A stretch of DNA of 64,000 nt from Comamonadaceae bacterium CG12_big_fil_rev_8_21_14_0_65_59_15 (GTDB lineage: Bacteria; Pseudomonadota; Gammaproteobacteria; Burkholderiales; Burkholderiaceae_C), in NCBI GenBank assembly GCA_002786915.1, contig PCUV01000116.1, positions 1 to 64,000 of the forward strand. The letters run 5' to 3'. This document shows positions 43,927 to 51,529 of this stretch, piece after piece. The notes under the pieces were generated by a model. That model did not search any database, was not told where the DNA came from, and saw only the letters and a program-made list of their open reading frames with translations. A program made the position numbers and the translations under genes. Position 1 is the stretch's first letter; each line of letters starts with the position of its first letter.

Positions 43927-44303
43927 GGTGTGTCCTTTTTCAAAATACTTCATTGACCTTCTCTTTTGCACTGTCTTTGTCTTCAAAAACTTTCGCACAT
44001 CCAATATCTCGTGGAGCGATCGGTATGGGCGGACACCGATTTCTGGTACTCCAGCATGAGGTGACCGCCCGTGCCGGTTGCTCCGCGTGGCGAACCGTCC
44101 AAGCTGGCATCGGACGTCCACTCCAAACGCTACATGTCGAACCCGGGTTATTGGGGTCAGAGTCCAAATTGACCCGGCCTTCGGCCGTCCCTGCGGGTGC
44201 TGCGCAGTCAAATTGGAATCCGACCCCAAAAACCCTCCTGTCCACGACGCAGCAACTTCAATGCCATGCTGGTGTGGATGTTGGACGCCAAAGACTCCGG
44301 CCG
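43927..44303. other. Intergenic region kamE-kal with a family A repeat
   Basis: This 377-bp stretch has no supported gene. Its main content is the family A element at 44151-44228. The remaining sequence (44000-44140) looks like decayed coding DNA but matches nothing I recognise. It must be crossed by any kamDE-kal-kce transcript. Confidence 0.6.
44151..44228. repeat. Family A REP-like element (copy A6)
   Basis: TTGGGGTCAGAGTCCAAATTGAC at the left mirrors GTCAAATTGGAATCCGACCCCAA at the right, with CCGGCCTTCGGCCGT in the centre forming a small hairpin. It is one of the more complete copies. Confidence 0.85.
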
Positions 44304-45059
44304 TCACGACAAATGCCGCTTGCCCCACTCGTGAATCGCAAACGAGGCCACGTCTTCCGCATACGACTTGGTGCCAAAACCCGCGTCGTAGCCCAGCTCT
44401 TTGGCCAGCTCGTGGCTGATGCGTGGGCCGCCGACGATCAAGATCACCTGGTCACGCAGGCCCTCGGCTTCCAGCAGGTCGGCCAGTTTGGTCAGGTTAT
44501 CGAGGTGGATGTTTTTTTGCGTAACGATTTGCGACACCAGAATCACGTCGGCGTGTTCTTCGATGGCGCGAGTCACCAGCTCCTCACACGTCACCTGTGC
44601 GCCCATGTTGATGGCGCGCAGGCTGTGGTAGCTCTCCAGCCCCTTGTGGCCGTTGTAGCCCTTCATGTTCATGATGGCATCGATGCCCACGGTGTGCGCG
44701 TCGGTCTCGATGCACGCGCCCACCACCACCATGCGGCGCTTCATTTTCTCGTCGATCAACGCGTTGATGGCCTCCTTGTCCAGCACCTCGTAGTCGGGCT
44801 TGACCACCGCGTAGCTGTTCAAGTCCACCTGGTGCTGGCACTGGCCGTAGACCACATAAAAGCTGAAACCCTGGCCCATGTCTTCGCAGTGCACCACGGC
44901 CGGCTCGGTCAAGCCCATTTGCGCGGCCAGGCGTTTGGCGCCTTCTTTGGCACGGTCGTCCAACGCCACGGGCAGTGTGAACGACAGTTGCACGCGCCCG
45001 TCGCCCAGCGTGTCGCCGTAGGGCTTCACCCATTGTTCGGTGTGTTGGGTATCAAGCAT
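44304..45059 (-). CDS. kamE: Lysine 5,6-aminomutase beta subunit
   Basis: 251 residues. The base-off cobalamin-binding DxHxxG motif is in [20 protein letters not shown], followed by later elements of the B12 Rossmann domain ([20 protein letters not shown]). With KamD and PLP it moves the terminal amino group of lysine or beta-lysine. ATG 45059 overlaps the kamD stop by 8 nt, with AGGAAGG upstream. Confidence 0.96.
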   Translation of the reverse strand: MLDTQHTEQWVKPYGDTLGDGRVQLSFTLPVALDDRAKEGAKRLAAQMGLTEPAVVHCEDMGQGFSFYVVYGQCQHQVDLNSYAVVKPDYEVLDKEAINALIDEKMKRRMVVVGACIETDAHTVGIDAIMNMKGYNGHKGLESYHSLRAINMGAQVTCEELVTRAIEEHADVILVSQIVTQKNIHLDNLTKLADLLEAEGLRDQVILIVGGPRISHELAKELGYDAGFGTKSYAEDVASFAIHEWGKRHLS

Positions 45060-46776
45060 GTTGCACCTTCCTGGCTGAGGGTTTCGTGGAGTCAGCGTCC
45101 ACATCTGCTGTTGTCATGCCGGCCCCGGATCTGGTCCGGGGTTTCAACATCTGGCATCCAGTGGATTCGGAGTCATGGATTGCGGATCGAGTCCGCAATG
45201 ACAGATCATTCTCCGAAGACGTGTTGTCTGACCCCAAACCCCCCAGCATCAGTTCAGGAAACGGGTTGTAGTAATCGGCCGCCTTGGTGATCACCCCGTC
45301 CAACCCCTTGCCACCGGTGGGCGTGCGCGCAATCTCGGCAAACATGCCTTTGCCAATGGCTGCGGGCAAGCCGATCTGCTCGATCTGCGCCAGCATCGCC
45401 ACGGTGTCGGCCAGCACGGCCTGGGCGCGGCGTTCGATCTGACCGCCGGCCTTGAATTCGATCTCGTCGTGCAAATCCTTCATGGTGCCAAACACATACT
45501 TGACGTTCTGGATCGCCAGAAAACGGTCCTGAATAAAGGGCGTGTGGATGGCCTCGGTCATCATGCCCAGCAGGTGAATGTTCTGGTGCGTGACGGTGCT
45601 GACCACGTTGAACAGCGCGTCTTGCACCTGGCCTTTGAAGATGTTGCCGGTCATGTGTTTGGTGGGCGGCATGTACTTCAGGCAGGCATCGGGGAACACC
45701 TGGCGGATCAGCTGCGCGTGCGCCAGTTCCCACAAAAAGCCGTTCTCCAGCTCGGGGTTGATTTCAAACGCGTGGCCCAGTCCCATTTGGTTGGGCTGCA
45801 AGCCCGAGAGCTCGGCAAACTGCTCGTTGATCAGGTCCGAGGCCAGCACCGTGTGTGCCGCTTCCACGGCATCGGCCGTGGTGAGGTAATTGTCTTCACC
45901 GGTGTTGATGATGATGCCCGCAAAAGCATTGACCATGCGCGAGAAAAACTGGTCGATGAAGGTGCGCTGCATGTTGATGTCGCGAAAGATGATGCCGTAC
46001 ATCGAGTCGTTGAGCATCATGTCGAGCCGCTCCAGCGCGCCCATGGCGGCAATTTCGGGCATGCACAGGCCAGAGCAATAGTTGGTCAGGCGGATGTAGC
46101 GCCCCACCTTGTGGCCCACCTCGTCCAGCGCGGCGCGCATCAGTTTGAAGTTTTCCTGCGTGGCGTAGGTGCCGCCAAAGCCTTCGGTGGTGGCGCCATA
46201 GGGCACGTAGTCCAGCAGGCTCTGGCCGGTGGAGCGGATCACGGCGATGATGTCTGCGCCCTGCTCGGCCGCCGCGCGCGCCTGCACCACGTCCTCATAA
46301 ATGTTGCCGGTGGCCACAATCACATACAGCCACGGTGTGGGTGCTTCGCCTGCTTGTCGGATGTGTGCCGTGCGCGTGGCGCGCTGCGCCGCGATGTGCT
46401 TGCAGGCTTGCTGGGCCAGTGCTTTGGCGGCTTGTTGTGCCGCTTGCAGGTCGCCGGGCAGCGTCAGGCTTAACTTGCCGTCAGCCACCGCCTGTGCGAC
46501 TTGCTGTGCGCTCAGGCCATGCGTTTGCATGGCACTAGCCAGCAGCGCGGCCGCGCCGTAGCCGAGCAGGTTTTGGCTCTGCAGGTGGCTGACCACCCGG
46601 TTGGGCAGCGGGATGTCGTTTTCGTCCACGCCATCCACGCCCAATAGTCGCAGCGTGGCGCGCTCCACCGTGGTGGTGGTGCAGGCCGACATCTGGTCAG
46701 CCACCTGGCGCGCAATGCGTTTGGCGCTGGCGCGGGCGCGGTCGATGTGTGCCGGGTCTAGGTTGAGATGTGACAT
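45052..46776 (-). CDS. kamD: Lysine 5,6-aminomutase alpha subunit with repeat-coded tail
   Basis: 574 residues. Conserved blocks include LYVIVATGNIYEDVVQARAA, TEGFGGTYATQENFKLMRAA, RLTNYCSGLCMPEIA, FRDINMQRTFIDQFFSR and MPPTKHMTGNIFKG, which identify the TIM-barrel alpha subunit. The recognisable protein ends near residue 515 (NPFPELMLGG). The last ~55 residues are coded by a partial family A arm and a family B repeat (45112-45203), so this copy is longer than the family norm. ATG 46776; overlaps kamE by 8 nt. Confidence 0.95.
   Translation of the reverse strand: MSHLNLDPAHIDRARASAKRIARQVADQMSACTTTTVERATLRLLGVDGVDENDIPLPNRVVSHLQSQNLLGYGAAALLASAMQTHGLSAQQVAQAVADGKLSLTLPGDLQAAQQAAKALAQQACKHIAAQRATRTAHIRQAGEAPTPWLYVIVATGNIYEDVVQARAAAEQGADIIAVIRSTGQSLLDYVPYGATTEGFGGTYATQENFKLMRAALDEVGHKVGRYIRLTNYCSGLCMPEIAAMGALERLDMMLNDSMYGIIFRDINMQRTFIDQFFSRMVNAFAGIIINTGEDNYLTTADAVEAAHTVLASDLINEQFAELSGLQPNQMGLGHAFEINPELENGFLWELAHAQLIRQVFPDACLKYMPPTKHMTGNIFKGQVQDALFNVVSTVTHQNIHLLGMMTEAIHTPFIQDRFLAIQNVKYVFGTMKDLHDEIEFKAGGQIERRAQAVLADTVAMLAQIEQIGLPAAIGKGMFAEIARTPTGGKGLDGVITKAADYYNPFPELMLGGLGSDNTSSENDLSLRTRSAIHDSESTGCQMLKPRTRSGAGMTTADVDADSTKPSARKVQHA
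45112..45203. repeat. Family B repeat inside the 3' end of kamD (copy B5)
   Basis: TGTCATGCCGGCCCCGGATCT at the left and GTCCGCAATGACA at the right frame the repeat. GGATTGCGGATCGAGTCCGC forms an inner hairpin. It codes about 30 residues of the KamD tail, and a TCTGACCCCA family A arm lies nearby at 45227. Confidence 0.85.
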
Positions 46777-46793
46777 AGTTGTTCTTTCTTTTC

Positions 46794-48236
46794 TCAGGAT
46801 GCGTGATTGGTTTGCCCCGCTGAATGGGGGTCAGAGCCCAATTCGGTGCTGCGTTGCGGGGGGGATTTGCTTTTGTAGCCCGAATTGGGATCCGACCCCG
46901 ATTCAGCTATCGAACGTTCATTTCGCAGAATTGGGGTCAGAGTACCGCCGGGGATGCAATTTTTGCGAGCGCTGGCGCTGTCGGTTCGGCGGTAATCCGA
47001 CCCCAAATCTGCTAGCGTCTGCGCGTCTTCCAGCATCACGTCGGTGACGGTGTAGCCGGGTAAGGCCTGCTGCGCTGCCCGCAGAAATGCGTTGGCGTCG
47101 AAGCTGCCGCCATGCGGTGAAAACGGGTTGAGCGTGATGCCGGTGATCTGGATACCCCGGTAGGCGAGTACTTGGCCACCCAGTTGGGTTAGGGCGGCCA
47201 GGTCGGCGGCTTCCACAAACAGGCGCGTGCCGTCTTGCACCACCAGCGTCAATCCTGGGTGGCTTGACGCCAGCGTCATCAAGGCCTGCCATAGGGCACG
47301 CCCCACGGCGCCGCTGACTGCTATGGTTTGAATATCAGCTTGCGCATACTGCATAAGCGCTGCAGCCGAATTAAGTGTAGAGATGTTGGCGTGCATCAGG
47401 CACTCACCCTGGGCATTCCACAGCGCCACGCCACCGCTGTCAAACACCGTTTGACACAAAGCGCGGGTGGCCACGTCCGCTTGCCCAATACCCAAAATCG
47501 CCAGCCGGTCACGCGTTTTGCGCAGCACATCCGCCATGCCGCCGCCGATGGCGGCACCGGTGGCCAGGATCACGCCGTCGGCAACGGCGGGCGAGGCATG
47601 GTGGCTGCGCCCCAGCGCCCCGTCAAGCAGCACCAGCGCCGCGCCGCACTGCTGCAGCCGGGCAATCACCTGCTGCTGGTCACTGCTGCGCGAAGCCCCG
47701 GCAATTTCCATGTCACCCTGCGCCAACACCTTCACCAGCACGATCTCGCCCATCGGGCTGTCGATGCCGGTGGTATCGATCAACTTGGTGCGCACCTTGG
47801 CGCGTTGCAGGGTTGAGCGCGCCGTGACCACCAGGTTGCCGGGCCAGACGCGCACCGGCGGCTTGGGCACAAAAAACACGGCATCGCGGTCTTCGCCGTC
47901 ACGCCCGATCGAGGTTACGCCCACCGCCACCTGCGCGCCATGTGCTTGCGCCAGCAAGTGGTTCAGCGCCACGGTTTTGCCGGTGTTTTTGGTCATGCCC
48001 ATGACGGCCAGGGTCTTGATGCCGCTGGACTGGATGCGCTGCCAGAGGGGGCTGGTTGAGCCCGTCATGCCGGGCTCGACCCGGCATCCAGTGGGCTGCC
48101 CCGCAGAAATGGGGTCAGAGCCCAATTCGGTGTTACGTTGATGACTGGTTGGAAGATATGAGCCCGAATTGGGATCTGACCCCATTTCAGCTACCGTCTT
48201 TGGTTCACCTAGCGTCAAGTCGACAAATTCAGACAT
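46794..48236 (-). CDS. kamB: KamB-like lysine 5,6-aminomutase reactivase subunit with repeat-coded ends
   Basis: 480 residues. A P-loop (MGMTKNTGKTVALN, ~79-92) is followed by DTTGIDSPMG and a glycine-rich ATGAAIGGGMADVL stretch. Position between kdd and kamD matches KamB of lysine-fermenting clusters, thought to help reactivate the aminomutase; the KamC partner is not seen. Residues ~16-58 and ~409-472 are coded by family A and B repeats (TELGSDPISAG, GSDPNSG and similar), leaving a core of about 350 residues. ATG 48236 overlaps the kdd stop by 8 nt. The function call is by context more than by motif. Confidence 0.72.
   Translation of the reverse strand: MSEFVDLTLGEPKTVAEMGSDPNSGSYLPTSHQRNTELGSDPISAGQPTGCRVEPGMTGSTSPLWQRIQSSGIKTLAVMGMTKNTGKTVALNHLLAQAHGAQVAVGVTSIGRDGEDRDAVFFVPKPPVRVWPGNLVVTARSTLQRAKVRTKLIDTTGIDSPMGEIVLVKVLAQGDMEIAGASRSSDQQQVIARLQQCGAALVLLDGALGRSHHASPAVADGVILATGAAIGGGMADVLRKTRDRLAILGIGQADVATRALCQTVFDSGGVALWNAQGECLMHANISTLNSAAALMQYAQADIQTIAVSGAVGRALWQALMTLASSHPGLTLVVQDGTRLFVEAADLAALTQLGGQVLAYRGIQITGITLNPFSPHGGSFDANAFLRAAQQALPGYTVTDVMLEDAQTLADLGSDYRRTDSASARKNCIPGGTLTPILRNERSIAESGSDPNSGYKSKSPPQRSTELGSDPHSAGQTNHAS
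46821..46906. repeat. Family A REP-like element in the 3' end of kamB (copy A8)
   Basis: TGAATGGGGGTCAGAGCCC with AATTCGG at the left mirrors CCGAATT and GGGATCCGACCCCGATTCA at the right. The arms are nearly identical to copies A4 and A10. It is translated in frame. Confidence 0.85.
46926..47012. repeat. Family A REP-like element in the 3' end of kamB (copy A9)
   Basis: CAGAATTGGGGTCAGAGTA and CCGCCG at the left are mirrored by CGGCGG and TAATCCGACCCCAAATCTG at the right, with AGCGCTGGCGCT in the centre. It is 19 bp from copy A8, forming a tandem pair. Confidence 0.85.
48063..48092. repeat. Short family B repeat in the 5' end of kamB (copy B6)
   Basis: The hairpin ATGCCGGG, CTCGA, CCCGGCAT (48067-48087) is the left half of a family B element. 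It is translated in frame as part of CRVEPGMTG and abuts the family A copy A10. Confidence 0.8.
48103..48191. repeat. Family A REP-like element in the 5' end of kamB (copy A10)
   Basis: GCAGAAATGGGGTCAGAGCCC at the left is mirrored by GGGATCTGACCCCATTTCAGC at the right, with AATTCGG / CCGAATT inside. It codes residues ~16-45 of the KamB-like protein. Confidence 0.88.
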
Positions 48237-49266
48237 AGAGCTGCTCAAACAGGGCGCGCAGTTTGGGGCTTTCACGCAGCAGGTTCAGGGCGACCTCGGC
48301 ATGGCCGGTGGCGTAGCCGTTGCCGACGATCATCTCCACGTCCTTGCCGACCCCTTCGGCACCCAGTGCCGCAGCGGTGAAGCTGGTGGCCATGGAGAAG
48401 AAGTAAATCTTGCCGTGCTGCTTGGTCGCCAGAATGCTGCCCATTTCGGTGTTTTTAATGTTCACGCAGTTGATCACCACGTCGGCCAGCTTGCCCTCGG
48501 TCACCTTTGAGACCGCCTCCATCAGCGCCAGCGCATCGGTGGCATCGACTTGCAAGGCGTGGTCGGCCCAGCCCAGCTCCGTCATGCGCTGGCAGTCTTT
48601 GGCAAACGGCGACACGCCAATCACGCAGCCCTTGGCGCCCGCCTGTTTTTTGGCCTCATACACGCACAAAGTGCCGGATTTGCCACCGCCGCCAATCACC
48701 ACCACGGTGTGGCCGGGCTGCACCAGGCGCGCGGTTTGCGCCGGCGCACCGGCCACGTCGAGTATGGCCAACGCGAGTTTTTCATCGATGTCGGTGGGCA
48801 GCTTGGCGTACAGGCCGGTTTCAAACAAAATCGCCTGGCCCTGGATTTCGACCTGGTCCTGATGCAAATGGATTTTTTTGATACGGTCAATGCGCAAGGG
48901 GGTGAGCGACAGCGACACCAGCGTGGCGATCTGGTCGCCCACTTTCAGGTCGATCTTGCCAGCCAATGCCGAGCCAATTTCAGCCACCGTGCCAATCAAC
49001 ATACCGCCCGAGCCCGTCACCGGGTTGTGCAGTTTGCCGCGCTGCGCCACGATGTCTTGCACTTGCGTGGCGATGCGTGCTTCATCGTTGTCACACGCCG
49101 CTTTGATCTGCGTGAAGCTGGCCGAGTCAATGTTGAGCGCGCGCACGTCGATCAGGATCTCGTTGTCACAAAGCGGCATCGTGTTGTCGAGCTTCCAGGC
49201 CGGCTGCGGCAGCACGCCAGCGGGTTCAAGCACGCGGTGCGTGCCGTAGGGGGAGCCGTGGTTCAT
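48229..49266 (-). CDS. kdd: L-erythro-3,5-diaminohexanoate dehydrogenase
   Basis: 345 residues. Zinc-alcohol-dehydrogenase-like fold with a nucleotide-binding loop TVVVIGGGGKSGTL, and the family-typical GTHRVLEPAGVLPQPAWKLD and GSGGMLIGTVAEIGSAL. Oxidises 3,5-diaminohexanoate to 5-amino-3-ketohexanoate with NAD(P)+, supplying the Kce substrate. ATG 49266 is spaced correctly from AAGGA; an ATG two codons upstream is too close to it. Overlaps the kamB-like gene by 8 nt. Confidence 0.93.
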   Translation of the reverse strand: MNHGSPYGTHRVLEPAGVLPQPAWKLDNTMPLCDNEILIDVRALNIDSASFTQIKAACDNDEARIATQVQDIVAQRGKLHNPVTGSGGMLIGTVAEIGSALAGKIDLKVGDQIATLVSLSLTPLRIDRIKKIHLHQDQVEIQGQAILFETGLYAKLPTDIDEKLALAILDVAGAPAQTARLVQPGHTVVVIGGGGKSGTLCVYEAKKQAGAKGCVIGVSPFAKDCQRMTELGWADHALQVDATDALALMEAVSKVTEGKLADVVINCVNIKNTEMGSILATKQHGKIYFFSMATSFTAAALGAEGVGKDVEMIVGNGYATGHAEVALNLLRESPKLRALFEQLYV

Positions 49267-49281
49267 AAACATCCTTCATCA

Positions 49282-49326
49282 GTTGGGGTCAGAGCACATT
49301 CGCTTTGCGAAGTGGTCTGACCCGCA
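49282..49326. repeat. Family A palindrome upstream of kdd (copy A11)
   Basis: GTTGGGGTCAGAGCA and the right arm GGTCTGACCCGC flank TTCGCTTTGCGAAG, itself a hairpin. It lies 16 nt before the kdd ATG. With copy A12 it forms a near direct repeat of about 45 bp. Confidence 0.85.
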
Positions 49327-49351
49327 AGGTTTCAGTCTTTGTGCAAGTTCA

Positions 49352-49467
49352 GCGGCGGGCGTGGGGTGTCTGACGCAGCGTGGACTTGGGGTTTTGCCAA
49401 ATAAAGGAGGAGACTTGGGGCTAGCCCCAAGTCGGGGGACATCCGCGGAGTCAGATACCCCATGCCC
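49352..49467. repeat. Family D nested palindrome (copy D2)
   Basis: Outer arms at 49357-49374 (GGGCGTGGGGTGTCTGAC) and 49450-49467 match over 18 bp with two transitions. The inner hairpin is GACTTGGGG, CTAG, CCCCAAGTC (49412-49433). Compared with D1, the second stem pair changes from G-C to A-T with both sides substituted. GGAGGAG and GGGGGACATCCGCGGAGT are conserved between the copies. Confidence 0.75.
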
Positions 49468-49534
49468 AAAGCGGGTGAACAGTGAGATTGACCGCCTGGT
49501 ATGACCTGCATCTTTTTCATGTCAGTGGTTTTAG

Positions 49535-49577
49535 TTGGGGTCAGAGCAGGTTCGCTTTGCGAAGTGGTCTGACCCAC
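49535..49577. repeat. Family A palindrome downstream of kamA (copy A12)
   Basis: TTGGGGTCAGAGCAGG and GGTCTGACCCAC flank TTCGCTTTGCGAAG as in copy A11. It begins 13 nt past the kamA stop codon, so it could serve as a transcript end or processing site. 49468-49534 holds nothing recognised. Confidence 0.85.
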
Positions 49578-49589
49578 AAGGTTTCAGTC

Positions 49590-50771
49590 TCAATTGCTCA
49601 CACTGGGCAGGCTGAAGTCTTGCCCCAGGCCGGGCATCTCAACCGTTTTGCCGGCGTAGTTGCGGCACTTGACGGTGGTGCCGCTGCCGTCAGGCCGGGC
49701 TTCTTCGCGCACGTAGCTGGGGATGATGGGCAGCTTGCCCAAACCGCCCAGACCATCGACGATGAAGGTCGGCACGGCCGGGCCGCTGATCCAGCCGCGC
49801 AGGCCCTCATACAGCTCGAGCATGCGCCGGTGCGGCACGATAAAGTGGTGCGCGCCTTCGACCATGTCGGTGGAATACACGTAGTAAGGGCGCACGCCCA
49901 TTTCAATGGATTGCATGAACAGCTCGCGCATCACTTCTACGCTGTCGTTCACGCCTTTCAGGCACACGGTTTGCAGGCCCATCATGATGCCGGCCTTTTG
50001 CAGCATCTTGACGCGACGGCGCAGCAACGGCGTGATTTCTTTCGGGTGGTTGATGTGGATGTTGATCATCTGCACGCGATGTTTCTCCAGCACCGCGCAC
50101 AGCTCGGGTGTCACGCGCGTGGGCATTTGCACCACCATGCGTGAACCAATGCGCAAGAACCGCACATGCGGCGCGCGGGCCCGAATCTGGCCCAGAATTT
50201 CGTCCAGGCGCTCGTCGGTAAAAGTCAGCGGGTCACCGCCTGAGAGCAGCACGTCGTCGATGTTTTTGTTGTTGGCAATATAGTCAATCGACGCGTCAAT
50301 TTCGTCTTTGTGCACCGAGCCGTTGGGCTGGCTGACCATGCGTTTGCGGGTGCAAAAACGGCACAGCGTGGCGCAGGTGTTGCTCACCAGAAACAGCACC
50401 CGGCGTGGGTAGCGGTGCACGATGCTGGTGCCGGGGATGGTGTCGCCCTCTTCGCCCAGCTGGTCGAGCAGGGTGGCAAAGCCGGGTTTGGTTTCTTCGT
50501 GAAAAGACGGCAGGTACTGCATGCGGATCGGGCAGCTCGGGTCGTCCCGGTCCATCAGTTGCGCCATGTAGGGCGTGACGGCAATGGCAAACTTGTTATA
50601 GACCGTGTCGTTCACATCCTCCACATGGTTCAACACGCCGCGCAACTGGTCATGGTGCGTATAACGGCGGGCAAACTGTTTTTGCCACGACTCGGACTCG
50701 GGGTCGTAGGCTTGCAGCTCTTCATACGTCATGAAGACTTTGGGGGTGGCGAATTCAACGGTTTGCAGCAT
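49590..50771 (-). CDS. kamA: Lysine 2,3-aminomutase
   Basis: 393 residues. The radical SAM CX3CX2C motif is in SNTCATLCRFCTRKRMV. HYPRRVLF-type and GGDPLTFTDERLDEIL segments are characteristic of KamA, and a C-terminal FIVDGLGGLGKLPI lies near the PLP-binding region. Converts L-lysine to L-beta-lysine using SAM, [4Fe-4S] and PLP. ATG 50771 has AGGAGA upstream. A downstream repeat block (A11-D2-A12) separates it from kdd. Confidence 0.93.
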   Translation of the reverse strand: MLQTVEFATPKVFMTYEELQAYDPESESWQKQFARRYTHHDQLRGVLNHVEDVNDTVYNKFAIAVTPYMAQLMDRDDPSCPIRMQYLPSFHEETKPGFATLLDQLGEEGDTIPGTSIVHRYPRRVLFLVSNTCATLCRFCTRKRMVSQPNGSVHKDEIDASIDYIANNKNIDDVLLSGGDPLTFTDERLDEILGQIRARAPHVRFLRIGSRMVVQMPTRVTPELCAVLEKHRVQMINIHINHPKEITPLLRRRVKMLQKAGIMMGLQTVCLKGVNDSVEVMRELFMQSIEMGVRPYYVYSTDMVEGAHHFIVPHRRMLELYEGLRGWISGPAVPTFIVDGLGGLGKLPIIPSYVREEARPDGSGTTVKCRNYAGKTVEMPGLGQDFSLPSVSN

Positions 50772-50821
50772 GAAAGTCTCCTGAAGGTGACGGCAACTGT
50801 GCTTGAAGTGACAGCGCCGCA

Positions 50822-50852
50822 TGTCATACCGGGCCCAGACCTGGTAGCCATG
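50822..50852. repeat. Degenerate family B half repeat (copy B7)
   Basis: TGTCATACCGGGCCCAGACC then TGGTAGCCATG resembles the left half of family B with several changes. It lies in the kamA-lrp divergent region. Confidence 0.5.
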
Positions 50853-50906
50853 CCATGAGTCTAAAAATCAACGCCGCCAACGCAAACAAGCAATCTGACT
50901 GATTTC

Positions 50907-50946
50907 AGTGTCAAAATTCAGTCACATTGACAACTTTTTTGACACT
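50907..50946. promoter_or_regulatory. Inverted-repeat operator between kamA and the Lrp-type regulator
   Basis: AGTGTCAAAA (50907-50916) and TTTTGACACT (50937-50946) are perfect 10-bp inverted arms with a 20-nt spacer. The right arm touches the ATG of the regulator at 50947, so binding would block its own expression and could control the divergent kamA. Confidence 0.7.
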
Positions 50947-51405
50947 ATGGCTGAAACTACCCTGAACCCCAATCTGGATGCCCTGGATCACCGCATGATC
51001 GAACTGCTCAAGGTCAACGCGCGCCTGCCCATCGTCAACCTGGCCAAGGCGCTGGGTTGCGCGCGCAGCACGGCGCAAATGCGTCTGAAGGCGCTGGAAG
51101 ATGCGGGCGTCATCACCGGCTACACCATCGGCGTGGGCAGCACCCGCGCGCCCAACGCCATTCGCGCCATGGTGCTGATTTCGATGGAGTCGCAAAACGA
51201 ACCCGACGTGGTGCGCGCGTTGGCCCGGCGCCACGAGATCACCAAGCTGTATTCGGTGAGCGGCCGCTACGACCTGTGCGCCATGCTGATGACCGAGTCC
51301 ACGCAAGAGCTCGACGCCGTGCTCGACAAAATTCGCCTCATCAAGGGTGTGGTGGATACGTTTTCAACCATTCTGCTGTCCACCAAGCTAGACCGGCCGG
51401 AGTGA
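50947..51405 (+). CDS. Lrp/AsnC family transcriptional regulator
   Basis: 152 residues. N-terminal helix-turn-helix (LPIVNLAKALGCARSTAQMR) and C-terminal RAM ligand-binding domain (VVRALARRHEITKLYSVSGR, then LDAVLDKIRLIKGVVDTFS). Divergent from kamA across a perfect inverted repeat, so it is the likely lysine-responsive regulator of the kam cluster; ligand inferred. The gene starts at the operator edge. Confidence 0.92.
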   Translation: MAETTLNPNLDALDHRMIELLKVNARLPIVNLAKALGCARSTAQMRLKALEDAGVITGYTIGVGSTRAPNAIRAMVLISMESQNEPDVVRALARRHEITKLYSVSGRYDLCAMLMTESTQELDAVLDKIRLIKGVVDTFSTILLSTKLDRPE

Positions 51406-51529
51406 CCTGGTTTGACAGACATTTGCCAGAAATAAATCAGTATGGCTCTGCTGAAAAGAATAAGATACGCAACAAGAGAAGACGAAATGTCTTCAAGGGT
51501 TGGCAGGATATTTAGAAGCGGTTGGAACC

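Noticed and set aside
43927..44328. Long N-terminal extension of kal
   Set aside because: The extension would translate a family A palindrome and has no homology; a good ribosome-binding site precedes ATG 43926.
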